NCBI GenBank assembly: GCA_036571765.1
Contig: BROE01000020.1
Span: 3,798,118 to 3,862,117, forward strand
From: Plecoglossus altivelis
Lineage: Eukaryota; Chordata; Actinopteri; Osmeriformes; Plecoglossidae
Length of the DNA stretch: 64,000 bases
Direction of reading: 5' to 3'
Shown: positions 10,016 to 22,234 of the stretch, in pieces
How the letters are laid out: each line of letters opens with the position of its first letter
Position numbering within the stretch: the stretch's first letter is position 1
The notes under the pieces: generated by a model
What the model saw: the letters and a program-made list of their open reading frames with translations, nothing else
The model's database searches: none
What the model was told of the DNA's origin: nothing
Position numbers and translations under genes: made by a program

Positions 10016-13000
10016 ACATGGCTGAATTTGCACATGGCTAGATGTTTATAGGAGCTATAACACTAGACTTAACTAAATTCTTTGACTTTTTCACACTCTT
10101 TGAATTTCTAGTGAGAAAGAAAAGAAAGGCAAACCACCTAACCTTTTTTGTGAAACAAACAATAGTGAAAAGTTTTTGCATCAAAATCATTAGCTATTGA
10201 TTCACCTTAACCAAACCACCTGCAATGTGACAATTTATTTACCATATACTAGTAGTTGACTGGCCAGAAATACCAGGCCACTGTGGAAAAGTCATGCAAA
10301 CTACTTTTGTAAAATTGTCTGCTAAATTCATTCATGTTTTTTAACATTCCAGGTTTGAAGCTGGCAAGCTATCAGGGCGAACACTTCAGAGCTGTGTTTC
10401 CTGCGGTGTATTGGGAAAACTCCTTGTATAAGAAGCTGCTGAATTATGGCCTTCGCTAACCCGCACACAGTCTTTCTACCTTTACAGTGTGCAATCCACC
10501 TGGGGGGTGAGTGCCTGCTCCGCAAAAAGACCCCCTCGTTTTCAGTTCCATCTCTGCTCATGCGGACTCACAAAGCATATCATTATACACAATAGGGTTT
10601 TTATCACAGGCCGTCATGAAATAACGCTGCATTTGCATTCAAATTTAATTTGGCATACTGAAACGCACACAACCAAGAAATCTCCTCTCTACGCCTGCTG
10701 CCTTCTTGCACACATACACATGCACACATGCATGCATTTTCGTCCCAACCTGCCCTCAAAATGCAAACACACACCAACCCACCGTAATTTCTTTATCGCT
10801 CTCTAGCTGTCTTGCTTTATGTCAGTTGTTTACTCTCTCTTTCTCTCTCTCTTGCTTTCACGCACCCACACACATGTTTGTTTTACTCTCCTAGTGAGGA
10901 AAGACCATTCACTCTCCAAATCTCTGAATCACGCTATCCATAATCCCTGACCGTAACCTTAACCCTTCATGTAATTCCAATTCTAACAGTATTTTTAATC
11001 TTAACCCCCCTAGAAAAACACAAGAAAATATTTTTTTTCTGGAGACTTCTCGTCGCCATTATATGTTTTCTCACTTAAACAAGAACACACAGACACACTT
11101 GCAATTCTCCTGCCATTTTGCATTTCTATGTGTCACATATGGCATAGATGTTGCAGGATCTTTACATTTGAATGATTGAAATCTGTGAAGTTATAGGTAT
11201 TTCACAGATACATATTTGTAGTTCACTAACCCTGTGTCATGTTGTTAGTCTTGCGGATGAAAATAAATGGATCTGGATCAGTATTGCATTCCTTTACGGC
11301 AATGTGTTGTCTGTATTGGTCAAAGTTTTGACATAGTTGTGATGGCTATGTACTGAATGTCAGAATTACATTGTTTTGATTTCAAGGCTTGATTTTTTGG
11401 GGGGGATTTTAGGCTTTCAGGATTATTTAAGAACATGTTCAGGATGATTCCATGTAGGAGATGATTTGACAAGAAATACACTCACAAATTTGAGGGTTAG
11501 GACTGCAAGAAATTGAAACGTGTTCAGAGTGTGATGTGTGACTGGTAAATAAAAGCATGGGAGGGCTTTTCAGTTTCCAACGAACAAAAGAGTCAGTTTA
11601 ATTACATATTACTCTGGGCACACTCAAGGACACGTGTTACTGAGGCCTATCTTTTGTGCCTGTCCACTAGCTACGCAAAACAACAACCGCACTTCTGTGT
11701 TGACAGCTGAAAGGTGCCAAAAGAAGAGTATGTTGGGTATTAATGGCATGTCTGAATGACCAGTCTGATCTGGCTAACTACTGTGCATAGAACAGAGATT
11801 ACGGCAGCCTCACTCTCTGCCTTTCTTTTTAGTTCTCTTTATCTCTCTTTTCCCCCCTCCCTCTCCTTTCACGTTCTTTTCTCACCTGGAGTAATCCCTA
11901 CTCTATTTCACTGACAAAATATCCTCTGTAGCAGCTGTCAGAGTGTTTACCCAGTGGCTCGAGTCTTTATCTAAAGCCTGACATCTAATATAGAAAACTA
12001 GCCTGCAGGTTCAATGATTTTTCCCTTCCAAAACCTCAGCATACAGACAGAGCAGGGACGGTGTTGGCGGGAGACAAACGGGGAGAGTATCTTAGAGTGA
12101 TAGGACGTGTGTGGCAGTATGTGTACAGGGTGGCAGGACAGCATGTGTGTCTCTCTGAGTCATAAAGAGAAAGAAGGCGAGATAAAGCAGTAGAAAAACA
12201 GTGACTCACGCAATCTTCCCTCACAAGGAGACCGCTTCTGGCCGGGTTAGACGCAACCTCTAGAGACTCAGCAAGTAGTCGAAAGCACTTCCCTGCCTGC
12301 ATAAAACCTTCGGAAAACTGTCTGAATGTCATAACATACAGTACAATGACAAGTTCAAATGTTACTAATGTCAACTGTACTGACACTCATCCCATGACAG
12401 CTCAGTAGAAACCAGGCAGATTCAGATGTCAGCTGAAATGACAATGGTTTATGCGTCGCACATTTCTAATAGAATTCGTCCTAAACATATTAATCACCTC
12501 TCAAATGGTACATCAAACGATACTGTTTATCTCTTGAGAATGTCGAGTGTACACTTTAAATGTCATACAAAGGAAACAAAGGGTATTGGGGTTAATATCG
12601 ATGAACTTACCTAACAAAGTATGGTAACACTGCCTAGCAATGGTTTCAACTTAATCAGTTCGTTCAAATGTAATTACTATGCAAGATTGAACTTGTGGAG
12701 CAAATATTCATAAGGCATACTAAACATGTACACTCATTTTGTATTGGTGCTCGTGTCAAACTAATTAACAGGCACAGATCGAAGAGAATGGAGGGAGCAA
12801 AAGCTTTCTAATCATATAATTACTATATATAAAGAATAATTGCTATTGTCATGTCCTATCCTGGTCACTTTTAAGACAAGATACTGTGTAATAACAGCAT
12901 TCACAGTGATCCATCTGAACAACTAATTGAATTTGACTAAAGGGAAAATACAAACAGATACGTACAGTTAAACCATCATCACTGATTATCAGATCAGTGA

Positions 13001-13713
13001 TTTAACTGATTTAGTTTTTATTTTTGCTTCTTTTATTCTACTCTAGGCAAAACATTTTATTAAAGTGTACCAAAAAAGATTGCAGGCTAATTGCTATTGT
13101 GGTTGAATTAACTGGGGTTCAACTTAAATCAGAACTTAATGTAGAGTATCACAGTGAATTCATAAGATCTCCGCCACACTGAATATTTCCTAATTATAAA
13201 TGAAGAGAAGCTGAGGGGTTGCCTTAGGTTACTGATGTAAACTAGCACATGCTGGTTCAGCACTAAAATGGTGACTTCTGAATAGACAGGCCCTCATAAT
13301 TGGTTACTGTTGTCATAAATATTCTCATTTGGGGTTATCAGACTTGCATTTGTTTATGATCATGAGTAGAAGGGGGACATCAACCTACATTAATGCTATT
13401 TTCCACGCTACAATTCAACAACATCAGAAAAGTGTATAAGACTAACTTTACCAAAAAATGATACTTAGTATTTAGGAAATCCTGGGCGGTTTATTGTGCA
13501 TTTTGTAAAGAACTGTGTGGCGATATACATGTTTTACTACCTGCATGGAAGAGGTTTCCATTAAACAGAAACTGCCTCATCAAATTTTACAGTCCTCATG
13601 TTGCTTACATGCAGACTCCAGAACTAAAATGTTGCCCCCCCCCGCACACTCAACAGCAGGAATGAGCACACACCGACTCACTCTTTCTAACCCACACATT
13701 CACTCACTCTCTT
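10016..13713. other. Unique non-coding stretch
   Basis: AT-rich DNA with short CA-rich (10700-10730) and pyrimidine-rich (10835-10860, 11815-11880) patches. No protein-like frame was found. The minus-strand frame at 12036-12386 (116 codons) lacks recognisable motifs. No transposon was recognised. Confidence 0.45.

Positions 13714-13780
<67 letters not shown>
13714..13780. repeat. Compound (CT)n(CA)n microsatellite
   Basis: About 25 CT units run directly into about 9 CA units, followed by interrupted CA repeats to about 13798. The apparent 96-codon frame across it is simple-sequence translation only. Confidence 0.95.
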
Positions 13781-13814
13781 TACACACACGCACATAACAC
13801 TATAGGGGACTCAT

Positions 13815-13970
13815 ATCCAATTAGCTTGATTATTAATTAAACCAAGCGTTCATCGGAGAGCAAGCGCGGGCGGAAACGCCACACGGGGCGAATACTGAGA
13901 TGGCTCTGGACTCACAGAGGCAGAAGGGTGATTATACTGGACGACTATAATAGCCATCCAGGGATCTTCG
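13815..13970. promoter_or_regulatory. Enhancer-like stretch with homeodomain words
   Basis: Directly after the microsatellite, CCAATTAGCTTGATTATTAATTAA (13817-13840) packs several TAAT/ATTA homeodomain cores, then a CpG-containing segment to about 13900. Balanced composition and absence of repeats resemble conserved non-coding elements. This is motif inference only. Confidence 0.25.
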
Positions 13971-14577
13971 CAGACATGCACGCATACGCGCACGCACATG
14001 CAAAGGCCTAGGCACACACATAGGCATCAGCACAAACACATATCACACACACGCTCATCCACTCAAACATCCTCGTTTGGCTCCACCTGACTGGAAATTC
14101 AAAGCGAGGAGGGACGAAAAGCGGAGGGTGCAAAGAGGGTGCGAGTCTGCTTGGACAGGAAGGCCAGGAGAGTGTTGACAAGAGTCAGCTGCCTGCGGCA
14201 TGGGATTCGTTTCAAAGATCGGGGACGCACATCGACTTGTAATCCCAAGGTAGAGATGGATGAAAGTATCCTGTGATGTTGATGAGAGGAATTCCTTTAA
14301 TTGCAGCAGCCACCGGGACGACAGGGTAAACATTTCTGATTGAACCGTCTTTCCTTGCTGGAGGGCGGCTGGGATGTTTCAGAACACGCCTGCTGATCGA
14401 GACATCCTTAGAATCGGGGTTAAGGGCCCAGATGGGCTCAGTACAAATACAGCTCAAACACAAGGACATTATTCCATCGAGTTGGGGATGATGGCTGTGC
14501 AATTTGACATCCAGCCGTGCTGTCCATCACGGATGGACCGATTTCGCCTTAGCTACCTTTGCAGCTGGAATTGGTGA

Positions 14578-14695
14578 AGAGGGTTAGGGGGTGGGGTAGG
14601 ATAGGGGATTGGGGGGAGGTGCGGTGGGTGGTGGGGTAGAGGGAGAAGGGGGGTGGGGGTAGAGAGGCTGGGGTGTGAGGATGTGGGGGGGGCAA
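14578..14695 (+). repeat. G-rich tract with quadruplex potential
   Basis: About 118 bases in which the plus strand consists largely of runs of three to eight G separated by short loops, for example GGGTTAGGGGGTGGGG and GGGGGGTGGGGG. Many sets of four G-runs with short spacers satisfy the usual G-quadruplex pattern. It has no coding meaning. Confidence 0.8.
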
Positions 14696-14699
14696 TATT

Positions 14700-15010
14700 A
14701 CGTAGGTCCTTGGGGGCAAGGCTCCTCCCGCAGCTCATTCATCAGCAGCTTGGAATGACCTGCAGATTTCCATCGCTTCTCAGAGACATGGGTTATAATG
14801 AAACACGTTGCAATGGCGTTGCCGCGTGGCTCTCTCCTGGCTAATGCTAATGCAGAGCTCAGGATGAGCTCTAACTGTGGGCTTTTAATGAAAACAAAGG
14901 ATGGGGACGGGATAAAAAAGCATCCAAAAATAATTGTAAAAATTAATGGAAAATCAAACATGAATATCTATTTAGAAAGTAAAAAGAATTAATTGGAATC
15001 CATAATCATT
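14700..15010. promoter_or_regulatory. Enhancer-like stretch next to the G-rich tract
   Basis: A repeat-free segment with a SOX-type AACAAAGG word at 14893-14900, several TAAT cores (GCTAATGCTAATG at about 14840-14852) and an 8-bp inverted repeat AGAGCTCA/TGAGCTCT (14854-14861 and 14865-14872). The texture resembles vertebrate conserved non-coding elements. No coding frame is convincing. Confidence 0.3.
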
Positions 15011-15394
15011 TCCACCCGCAAAGATCTTTTTATATTCATCTTTTTATGGTGATACCCAGTGTGGTGTTCTGATAACCCTCCAATCTGTGAACTGTGTGAA
15101 ACACGATAAGGATTAGACAGAATGCCACAAGAAAGGGATGACACTGGAAGGGCATCACCTGAAGGTATGACATAGTTGGAGGAATACGCATCATGAAATC
15201 ATCAAGTAAAAGTAAAGGCAACAACGTCATACCTCAAGTTCGACATCATAAAAATATCATAGGTCCAGTTGTTTTACAAGCTGCTGTTATGGCAGGGTCT
15301 CAAACGCAACATGCAGAAAAGGTCAATAGGTCAAAGGTCACACATGGTAAGATGTGGTTGATAGGTAGAATAGGGCAAGATGACAAGGAGCGGC
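15011..15394. other. Unique non-coding stretch
   Basis: No gene, RNA or repeat recognised. Confidence 0.45.
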
Positions 15395-15745
15395 GATGAA
15401 AAGTAAAGACAGGACACGACAGTCAGAAGTCATGTCCCAATAGAGGACACGACAAAGCAAGAACACAGAATTGTCAATGGCAACATTGCGAAAAGGAGAC
15501 AGAACGAAGATAACATGCGACAGCATGAAAAGAAACGACTGAAAGCAAGATGGCCACCCGACGTGGAAAGCAGATGACATGAGACAGACAGGAGAAAGAG
15601 CAACATAGGACGAAGGTGACGAGAGGCAGAAAGAAGAGGATACAGGATGGAAAAGAGATAACATAACTCCCCCCCCCAAAAAAAACAGGGGAACCTGACA
15701 TAGAATGGAGATGACATGACACAGAAAGAAGATAACACACTGTCG
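15395..15745 (+). repeat. Degenerate purine-rich tandem repeat
   Basis: Words such as GACAGAACGAAGATAACATG, AGATGACATGAGACAGACAG and AGATGACATGACACAGAAAG recur about every 40 to 120 bases in a strongly A/G-biased strand. This suggests an old, decayed minisatellite. The long minus-strand frames over this interval (167-201 codons) are leucine/serine/phenylalanine-rich translations of the repeat, with no family resemblance, and are not called genes. Confidence 0.5.
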
Positions 15746-18700
15746 ATGAGTTTCCCATTTGCATGAGCTGTCCACGCCTGGAGAGATTTCTGCAAAAGGA
15801 AAAGGGATTGCAGAGGAAGAGATGGAAGAGAAGCAGCACATTTAAGACCCTGTGGTGTGTGGAAATGGCACAGGAGTGCTTTATGGAGTGGGGAGTAAAT
15901 AAGACTGGATAACAGCTTCTGTCTGCGTGTCGACTCCACTTTACCCCCGCCGTGACAGAGGCCTGGACGGGACCCTCAGCCCAAGGTTGAGGGGGTCCCG
16001 GCTGATTGGTGAAGACGTTTCCACTACCAGCACCGCCACCTGCTTCATTTATAGCCCCCCGCCCCTGCTGAACACACACACACTCCTACAGACATGTGTT
16101 ATTGTCACACACACAAGCCTGTGCGCACACACGCACACAGCCGTTGTCCCCAGGGGACAGGTGGCGCGAACCAGAGTGGGGGACTCACCTCCTCGCTGCA
16201 GAGCAGGAGCTACTCCTCCACCGCTGCCTTCCCAGCTGATTCTCTCTGTGGCCCCTTGTCTTCCAAGACGATGACTACGTCTGACAAGATCAACATGGAG
16301 GGACGAGGGGTTGAGTTAGTGAGATGCCGACACACCTGCGCTCCCTCGACAAGCTCCGAAACCCAGCTGGCCTTTGTTCCTCTTCCTCTTCTGTTATCGC
16401 TCCTCTCCGGAGAGATGAGTAGGGAGACGAGCGACTTCAAATTGGAGTTGTTGTCAGGACGGACATGTCTCCCCTCAGCGCTGGTTTGATATCACTAATG
16501 CACCTGGTAACAAGCTCCCACCCTGTAAGTGGATTATTGGGTGATTTTGCCTGTGGATTTGTGTGTTTTCCCAATGATTTGCATATTTATGTTTCGAGGA
16601 GAAACAGTTTGCTGCTTTGCTTGCAAGATAACTTGCAAAGTTTTTGTTTTCGCTACCAAAGCATAGGCGACTGTTTCCTTGCATTCGATAGATTCTAAAA
16701 CCTCCATATGAAATGGCTTCAATTAACAGTTGAGTCCCACTTTAACGTGATAGTTCCGTGATAGGTTGAAGGACAACAAATGTCATGTCAAATCAAGAGG
16801 TAGAATTAAGTTTGTTTGGAAAACATGAGGTCAGCTCACATTTCAAAAAGATTGTTGTGGCCATACACAAACAGAATCTAACTTCAGATTGTGCGCCCAC
16901 TGGGATATTGTCATCCAAGACCAATGTTGAATCAAACCAGCCTCAGGCCCCCACCTGAAAGTATCCCATGATGAAAGTGTACTACCAAACTATTCATGTT
17001 GAATAGCACAGTCAGTCCAGATTACCAAAACCCAGAGATGACAAACAGGTCTTTGAAAACGTTTCCTCTACACCTCTTTCAACAGTTCTATGGCTAATGT
17101 TTTTCATCAACATGAAGGAACATGGACCTGTTTACTTTCAAGTAGGTTGTTGCTTTTATCTGTACAAAGAATGTAAAACTTCATTTATTGAGAGAGAAAG
17201 AGGATGACAGGACAACAATTTAATTTAATTATTTGCACAAATGATGGGAGGGTTTGTGGGACAATATTGTATAAAAAGCGTGTCTGCTGCATTATTCTCG
17301 TACTGGATTTAATTGCAGTAGAGCAATGACAAAAGGAAACCATCTTCAATGGAAGTGGATCCAATAAAGAAGGTGATAGAATATGATGTTTCCCTGCCAC
17401 GAGGCATGATTGAACTGTATCCAACTGTCTGGAAGAAATCACAGGCCTATCCAGCTTGTGGCCTCTGTGCCCTAACTTCACCTTGTGTGTCTTTGCGCTC
17501 ATGCACGGTTTCCACACGCTCACGTGGATGAAGGCAGGAGCGTTTATGCGTTCAATCTCATTCCACACTGTTTAAGAGTGTGCAAGCTCACAAATCTGAT
17601 TGTGTTTATGAGTATTGTCTATTAATGCTTTCCTTTGGGTAACCCCCACCCCCCCGAAAAGCTTAGTGGGTGGCACCTGCTTGCGCCTGCAGATTTACTC
17701 CTGTTTATTAGTTGACAATGGGCGCCCACTCCTGGTTGTGTGTTTGTGGATGTGCGAGTGTGAGCGGCTTTTAAAGCTTTCGGCTCTGTGTGTCTCTGCA
17801 TCTGTTTGTGAGTTTTTCCCCATTCTGTGTGTGTGTGTTGGTTTGTTTGCTTGTGCAGGCACATGCGGCACACCCCCCAAGCCTGTTTGTGTGTCACCTC
17901 TTCCATTTCTATGGAAATCAAACGCAGTGGTTGTCACAAGTTTACACATTCCCCCTGTTTTGACTCCATTCAATCAAGTGTGTGCATAATTACCCCAGCG
18001 CAGTATGGTAATCTATTGGGACCCAAATATTGCGGTTTGACAAATCCTTCATTTGTATTCCAATGCCACACAAAGCATCAATCGTGCTTTAGCTCTCAGC
18101 CTGCTCTCCTCTAACCCATCTTCTCCCCCTCTTCCTCTCCTCCTTACACCCCAATTCCCCAGAAAATGGAGCTGTGTGGAAACGCAGACGTTTGATTAGA
18201 AATGGGAGACTTTCTGGGATCTCGGTTTATCATGAATACCCCCCCCTACCCATTCCAACCCTATCCAGATGGTACTTTTGAGGTAGTCCTATGCATGAGA
18301 TACCCACCATTGGGGCCCTGGGATAGCTGCAGGGTGTAGTCACATAATTTGGGGTAAGTGCAAAGAGGAAAAAATATGGGCATGTTTTCATCTACCACAT
18401 CCCGCCCTCCAACCACCTTGCCTCTTACCACCCTCTGTCCACACAGCTACTAAATGTGGGCTGTTAAACTGGTCAATTTTATATTACAAAAGTCACTGAA
18501 TATAAAAAACATAATTTTATGGATGAATATACACTAATAATTCCTCCACAAAGTGGGCTTGTTATCGTATGTTTTTAAGTCAGATTCTAGGGGTGTAATG
18601 AGAGTTGAGTTTGATTAGCATCTATGGCTCATTTTGCTACTGTCACTTAGTTTTGGTTGAGCCACCGTCTCTAAACAAACGCTTGATAATTTGTTTGCTG

Positions 18701-19806
18701 TAAGGATACAACTATGGCTTAAGCAAATTCCACATAACTAAGCATTAATAGCCAGTGCACTTAAAGAACATATCACAACTGGTATGAAAATTTATTTTGG
18801 AAAACATGGTTGTCTGTTTTGTATTGGGTACAGTTTAATATCTGTTCTGAATAGACACTGCATGGTCATGTAGTAGTTAAGTATGTATCTGTTTTTCTGT
18901 TGCTGTTATGTACAAAACATGCACAGAATCGACAGCCATGGGCTTGTACATCTTTCTTAGCCAAACAGTTGTGACAGGATATGTTGGCTACCAGCTGTAA
19001 ATCCAATGGCCATATATTTGGGTGTGGCGTTCACCAGCTTTTTTCACACTGGCCTTACCAATACCTGTGGGAAGTGGGAAAATCTTTCAAGGGGATTTCA
19101 TTTCTTCTTTAAATTTTGTATGGTTGTATTATATGATACATAGTTAGAAAGCCTGCTATCTGCACTTTCACAATCTGTATAAACTGAAATAAATTACCAT
19201 TGACCTACACGAGAACCAAAATTCCTGAAACCGGCGGAAATTCCTTTGTGGAGCACCTCACCTCTGGTTGTTGGACAGTTTGAAGATATGCTATGCAGGA
19301 CATGCACTTACTGGAGATGGTTACGATTTTGTACTAGAGTGTTTATAAGGACTGAATTGGCCTTTCATGTCCACATTTGTGAGACATGCAGCATAAGACA
19401 TCATGTAATGGGACCACTAAGGTCATGGTTACATCTCAGCTGTTTTTGAATAGTAACTTGTTTAAGGAACTATGGCATTCCTTTTACTGGACTGTACTGA
19501 TACCAGGATACTTATATCTGTAATTATGCTCTTTGGTGTGGAGTATTAAAAGGTTGGGGTTGGAGATTCCAGTGGTGGTAATGGTCAAGACAGTATTGTA
19601 TCACACTCTATAGATTTGAAGATTGCCTATAAACCCTTAACAAATACGTCCCAAACACTGCCCATCCCACAGAACACATCCAACATGCAAAAACACAAAT
19701 TCCCACAATCCCACACATCCTGAGGGTAACCATTTAAACTGGTGACATTTCGAGCCTTATTACCTGCCCAACTACACAACACCGCACAATGAACAAGAGA
19801 CTGACT
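15746..19806. other. Unique non-coding stretch with minor simple repeats
   Basis: Contains short CA-rich patches (about 16070-16140), GT-rich patches (about 17735-17860), a GC-richer piece at 16150-16460 and otherwise AT-rich DNA. No protein-like frame is supported. The 16094-16489 and 17615-17989 frames (131 and 124 codons) reflect CA/GT repeat translation. Confidence 0.45.
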
Positions 19807-19911
19807 CTTCTTTCTTTCTTTCTTTCTTTCCTTCTTTCTTTCTTTCTTTCTCTCTCTTGCTCTCCCTCCCTCCCTTTCTTTCTTTCTTTCTTTCTTTCTT
19901 CTCTCTCTCCC
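19807..19911. repeat. (CTTT)n / pyrimidine microsatellite
   Basis: Two blocks of CTTT repeats (19807-19850 and about 19873-19900) separated by a CT/CCCT-rich spacer and followed by a (CT)n run. Confidence 0.95.
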
Positions 19912-19999
19912 CCACCCCCACATTTACACAGGATTCTCAAGGTTGAAGGTCATGATGGGAAAGCACCAATTAAAAAAAAACTTTCACTCAGGTAATATA

Positions 20000-20245
20000 A
20001 TTCCAAATGAAGGAGCTGGCCATTGGAAGTAGAAGGCTCATAGAACAGCCAACCTCCCTTACCCGGTCTGCAGTGCACTGTGGGATTTGCGGTTTGCGGT
20101 GTAAACGAAAGCCATACATCAACCAGCACATCAGGCTCCCTGGGAGAGTGAGACCTGGGCCAATCATTTTGAGGTTAAACAATGTAATTTGGGGATCTTG
20201 TAAGTGCCATTTGTTTTTGTCTGCCACAAACCTTTTTTCATTTCT
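20000..20245. promoter_or_regulatory. Possible conserved non-coding segment
   Basis: A repeat-free, moderately GC-containing segment between a microsatellite and a transposon, with balanced composition. There is no strong coding frame (best 81 codons). Weak compositional evidence only. Confidence 0.15.
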
Positions 20246-20765
20246 TTCATGACAAACTAGGGAAGAGGGTAAATGATTCTTACTGTGAGATGTCACACAG
20301 TAGTTATCACATGTCATCATATAGCAGTGAGTCAGTACAGTATGAGAAAGCCCAGGAAAGACTTACTTTTCACTTGTCTTGAATGTTGAGAATCTCTTAT
20401 ATAACCCATAACCTGAAAGATGCATTGACTTGCTTTGGACAGTCTAGGTTTGGAATAGATTCTTTATATCATCCTAATGTATAGTGGTTTCAGAATGCTT
20501 TTGCACCCTTTCAATTTGATCCAATTTTGTGTTTGTGTATATTTGTTACATTTGTTGTAGGTTTAATTGCAAATGAATACTTTTGCCCATTAACCTAAAT
20601 TATCCATTCTGACAAAGTTGTCGGTCGTGTCTTTTGAAATTACTCTACAAATGAAATATATTTTTTGTATGCAGACTTTGCAGTGGCACTCCTAATTGTT
20701 GTCAGGTGCATCCTGTTTGTTTACTCATTTTTGAGATGTGTGAAGAACTTGATTGGAGCCCAGCA

Positions 20766-20790
20766 ACGTCCAATCAAATGGATTGGACGT
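20766..20790. repeat. Perfect 10-bp inverted repeat in the Tc1-like element
   Basis: ACGTCCAATC (20766-20775) and GATTGGACGT (20781-20790) form a perfect stem with a five-base loop. It lies in the 5' untranslated part of the transposon. Confidence 0.85.
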
Positions 20791-20865
20791 GGTTACAAAA
20801 ACACACACCTGTGTACAGAAGATCCTACAATTCAAATAGCATATTAGGCTAAACATCATGACACG

Positions 20866-21150
20866 ATGTCCAAGGAACTTCGTGAACATCTTTGATTAAA
20901 GTGTGTTTGCGAGGCATCAATGGTGGCAAGCAATTAAAAACATTTTCAAGATTTTTTGTGTTATTAGTCGCTCAGTGGTCTCAATTATTAGGAAATGGAA
21001 GATGTTTGGAAACACCATGACTCTTTTTTGAAATATCCATCCAGCCAAACTGAGTAACCAGGCAAGACACAAATTGGTTTTGGAGGTAACCAAGACCTCA
21101 ACCGTCTCTCTAACTTTGTAAGTCTGTAAGGATGGGGGAACCTTCTAGAT
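20866..21150 (+). pseudogene. Tc1-like transposase, N-terminal DNA-binding part
   Basis: Three frame segments match the paired-like helix-turn-helix start of Tc1 transposases: MSKELREHL then a stop (20866-20895), SVVSIIRKWKMFGNT (about 20969-21013), and PAKLSNQARHKL with VTKTSTVSLT after a frameshift and stop near 21030. In active elements this part binds the terminal inverted repeats. The catalytic DDE domain is missing altogether. Confidence 0.75.
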
Positions 21151-21174
21151 AGACAACCACCTCAATCAGGCAAA

Positions 21175-22217
21175 AGTTTTTGTTTGTCACATGCACTGAA
21201 TAGCATATGGTCATCAGGACATTGAAATTATTATAACCTGTCAAGCAACAATTCTACAATAGCATCACAAAAATCTAAATATTAAATGTGCTCGATTCAT
21301 GTTAAATGAGAAAATTTGATATCTACATCTTGAATTACACTTAAAAATAAGTGGCAACACTGTACACTAAAAGCAGGGTAGGTAAAGAGAGAATTTTTTT
21401 TTGTCATAGATGAAATAAACATCACATATAGCAGCCCAAAAATCTAAAGCTTTTACAGTGAAATGATATTAAACCAATATCTGAGGGCTTCACAGGACTA
21501 ATAATAAAAACTGGAATGAGCACAACGAATTATAAAGGTGAAACCGGCACTACTGATTGGCTGGCATTTGGACTGAATGCAATGACTATATGGATCACTG
21601 TCTACCTACACACCTGTCAGTGGTTAGGCAATATGTTCATGTGTTTTGGATCAGTGTTTTTGAAGGGAGAGGTGAGATATTTAGAAAATGCTAGGTTTGC
21701 AAAAAGTACCTACCTTGCATTTAACTATCAAGTTAACACTAAACATTGTAAAACATGTGGCTTGGCTTTGCAGGGGTGCGTGGTTGCTGACATTGATCTG
21801 ATTTTGGTGCAACCTTCAACTACCACTTCACAGTGTGCACTTTGCCTAAAAAGCCTTCACCCATACTTTGCCATCTTACACTTTTGTGATAACCTATGCT
21901 GCTCACATTTGATAAAGTTGATTTCAATAGCAATTCCAATATAGCTAAAAATGCTTAACCATAGGTATCACTCTGTAGGTACATGATAGTTACCGTAACC
22001 TTTATGTAAAGTGTCGCTGAAGAAGCTGAGCTGAGGTTGGCCATGGCCCATTTGAACAGAAGTTAATACAAATCCCACTGGGTTGTGACCTATAATGACC
22101 ACAGGAATCAAAGGACAGATAAATGACACAACGTTGACCATTATCCTTGTCTTTTCCAGCAGTTGTTGTGTGTGTGCTCGCTCGATGTATGTGGTATAGA
22201 GTGGGGGTGGTAGGTGT
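21175..22217. other. Unique non-coding stretch
   Basis: AT-rich DNA. The 142-codon frame at 21516-21944 has no recognisable domain, is cysteine-rich without a zinc-finger spacing, and has no coding context. No transposon was recognised beyond the Tc1-like remnant that ends at about 21174. Confidence 0.45.
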
Positions 22218-22232
22218 GGGGGGGGGGGGAGG
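22218..22232 (+). repeat. Poly-G run
   Basis: A run of ten or more G within a GGTGGTAGGTGTGGG context. Such runs are prone to length errors. Confidence 0.85.
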
Positions 22233-22234
22233 GT

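Larger units (their letters stand above)
9681..10025 (+). pseudogene. LINE C-terminal region (post-RT)
   Basis: An open frame of 114 codons reads TERTRSWIQAVEMSFLRRVAG, then REELGVEPLLLHVERSQLRWLGHLFRMP, then an arginine-rich PTGRRPRGRPRTCWRDYVSRL. This is the highly typical C-terminal tail of fish Rex3-type LINEs. It is well preserved compared with the middle of the element. The frame runs into the ATGG tail and then flanking DNA, so the last residues (KWMDGWTLLHG) are not part of the original protein. Confidence 0.85.
20480..21174 (+). mobile_element. Tc1-like DNA transposon, 5' half, inactivated
   Basis: Sequence from TATAGTGGTTTCAGAATGCTTTTGCACCC to the CAATCAGG near 21170 follows the order of fish Tc1-like elements: an inverted-repeat-like start, a 5' untranslated part with GTCAGGTGCATCCTGTTT (about 20701-20718), an ACACACCTGTGTACAGAAGATCC segment, then the transposase start. 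The transposase ORF begins near ATG 20866 (MSKELREHL) and soon hits a stop. The 3' half of the element, including the DDE catalytic part and the second inverted repeat, is absent. Divergence is high, so this is an old insertion. Confidence 0.8.

Noticed and set aside
15338..16079. Three overlapping minus-strand frames of 167, 169 and 201 codons
   Set aside because: They are translations of a purine-rich degenerate repeat, rich in Leu, Ser, Phe and Cys, and overlap each other in different phases.
21516..21944. 142-codon plus-strand frame with many cysteines
   Set aside because: The cysteines do not follow zinc-finger spacing and no family is recognisable.
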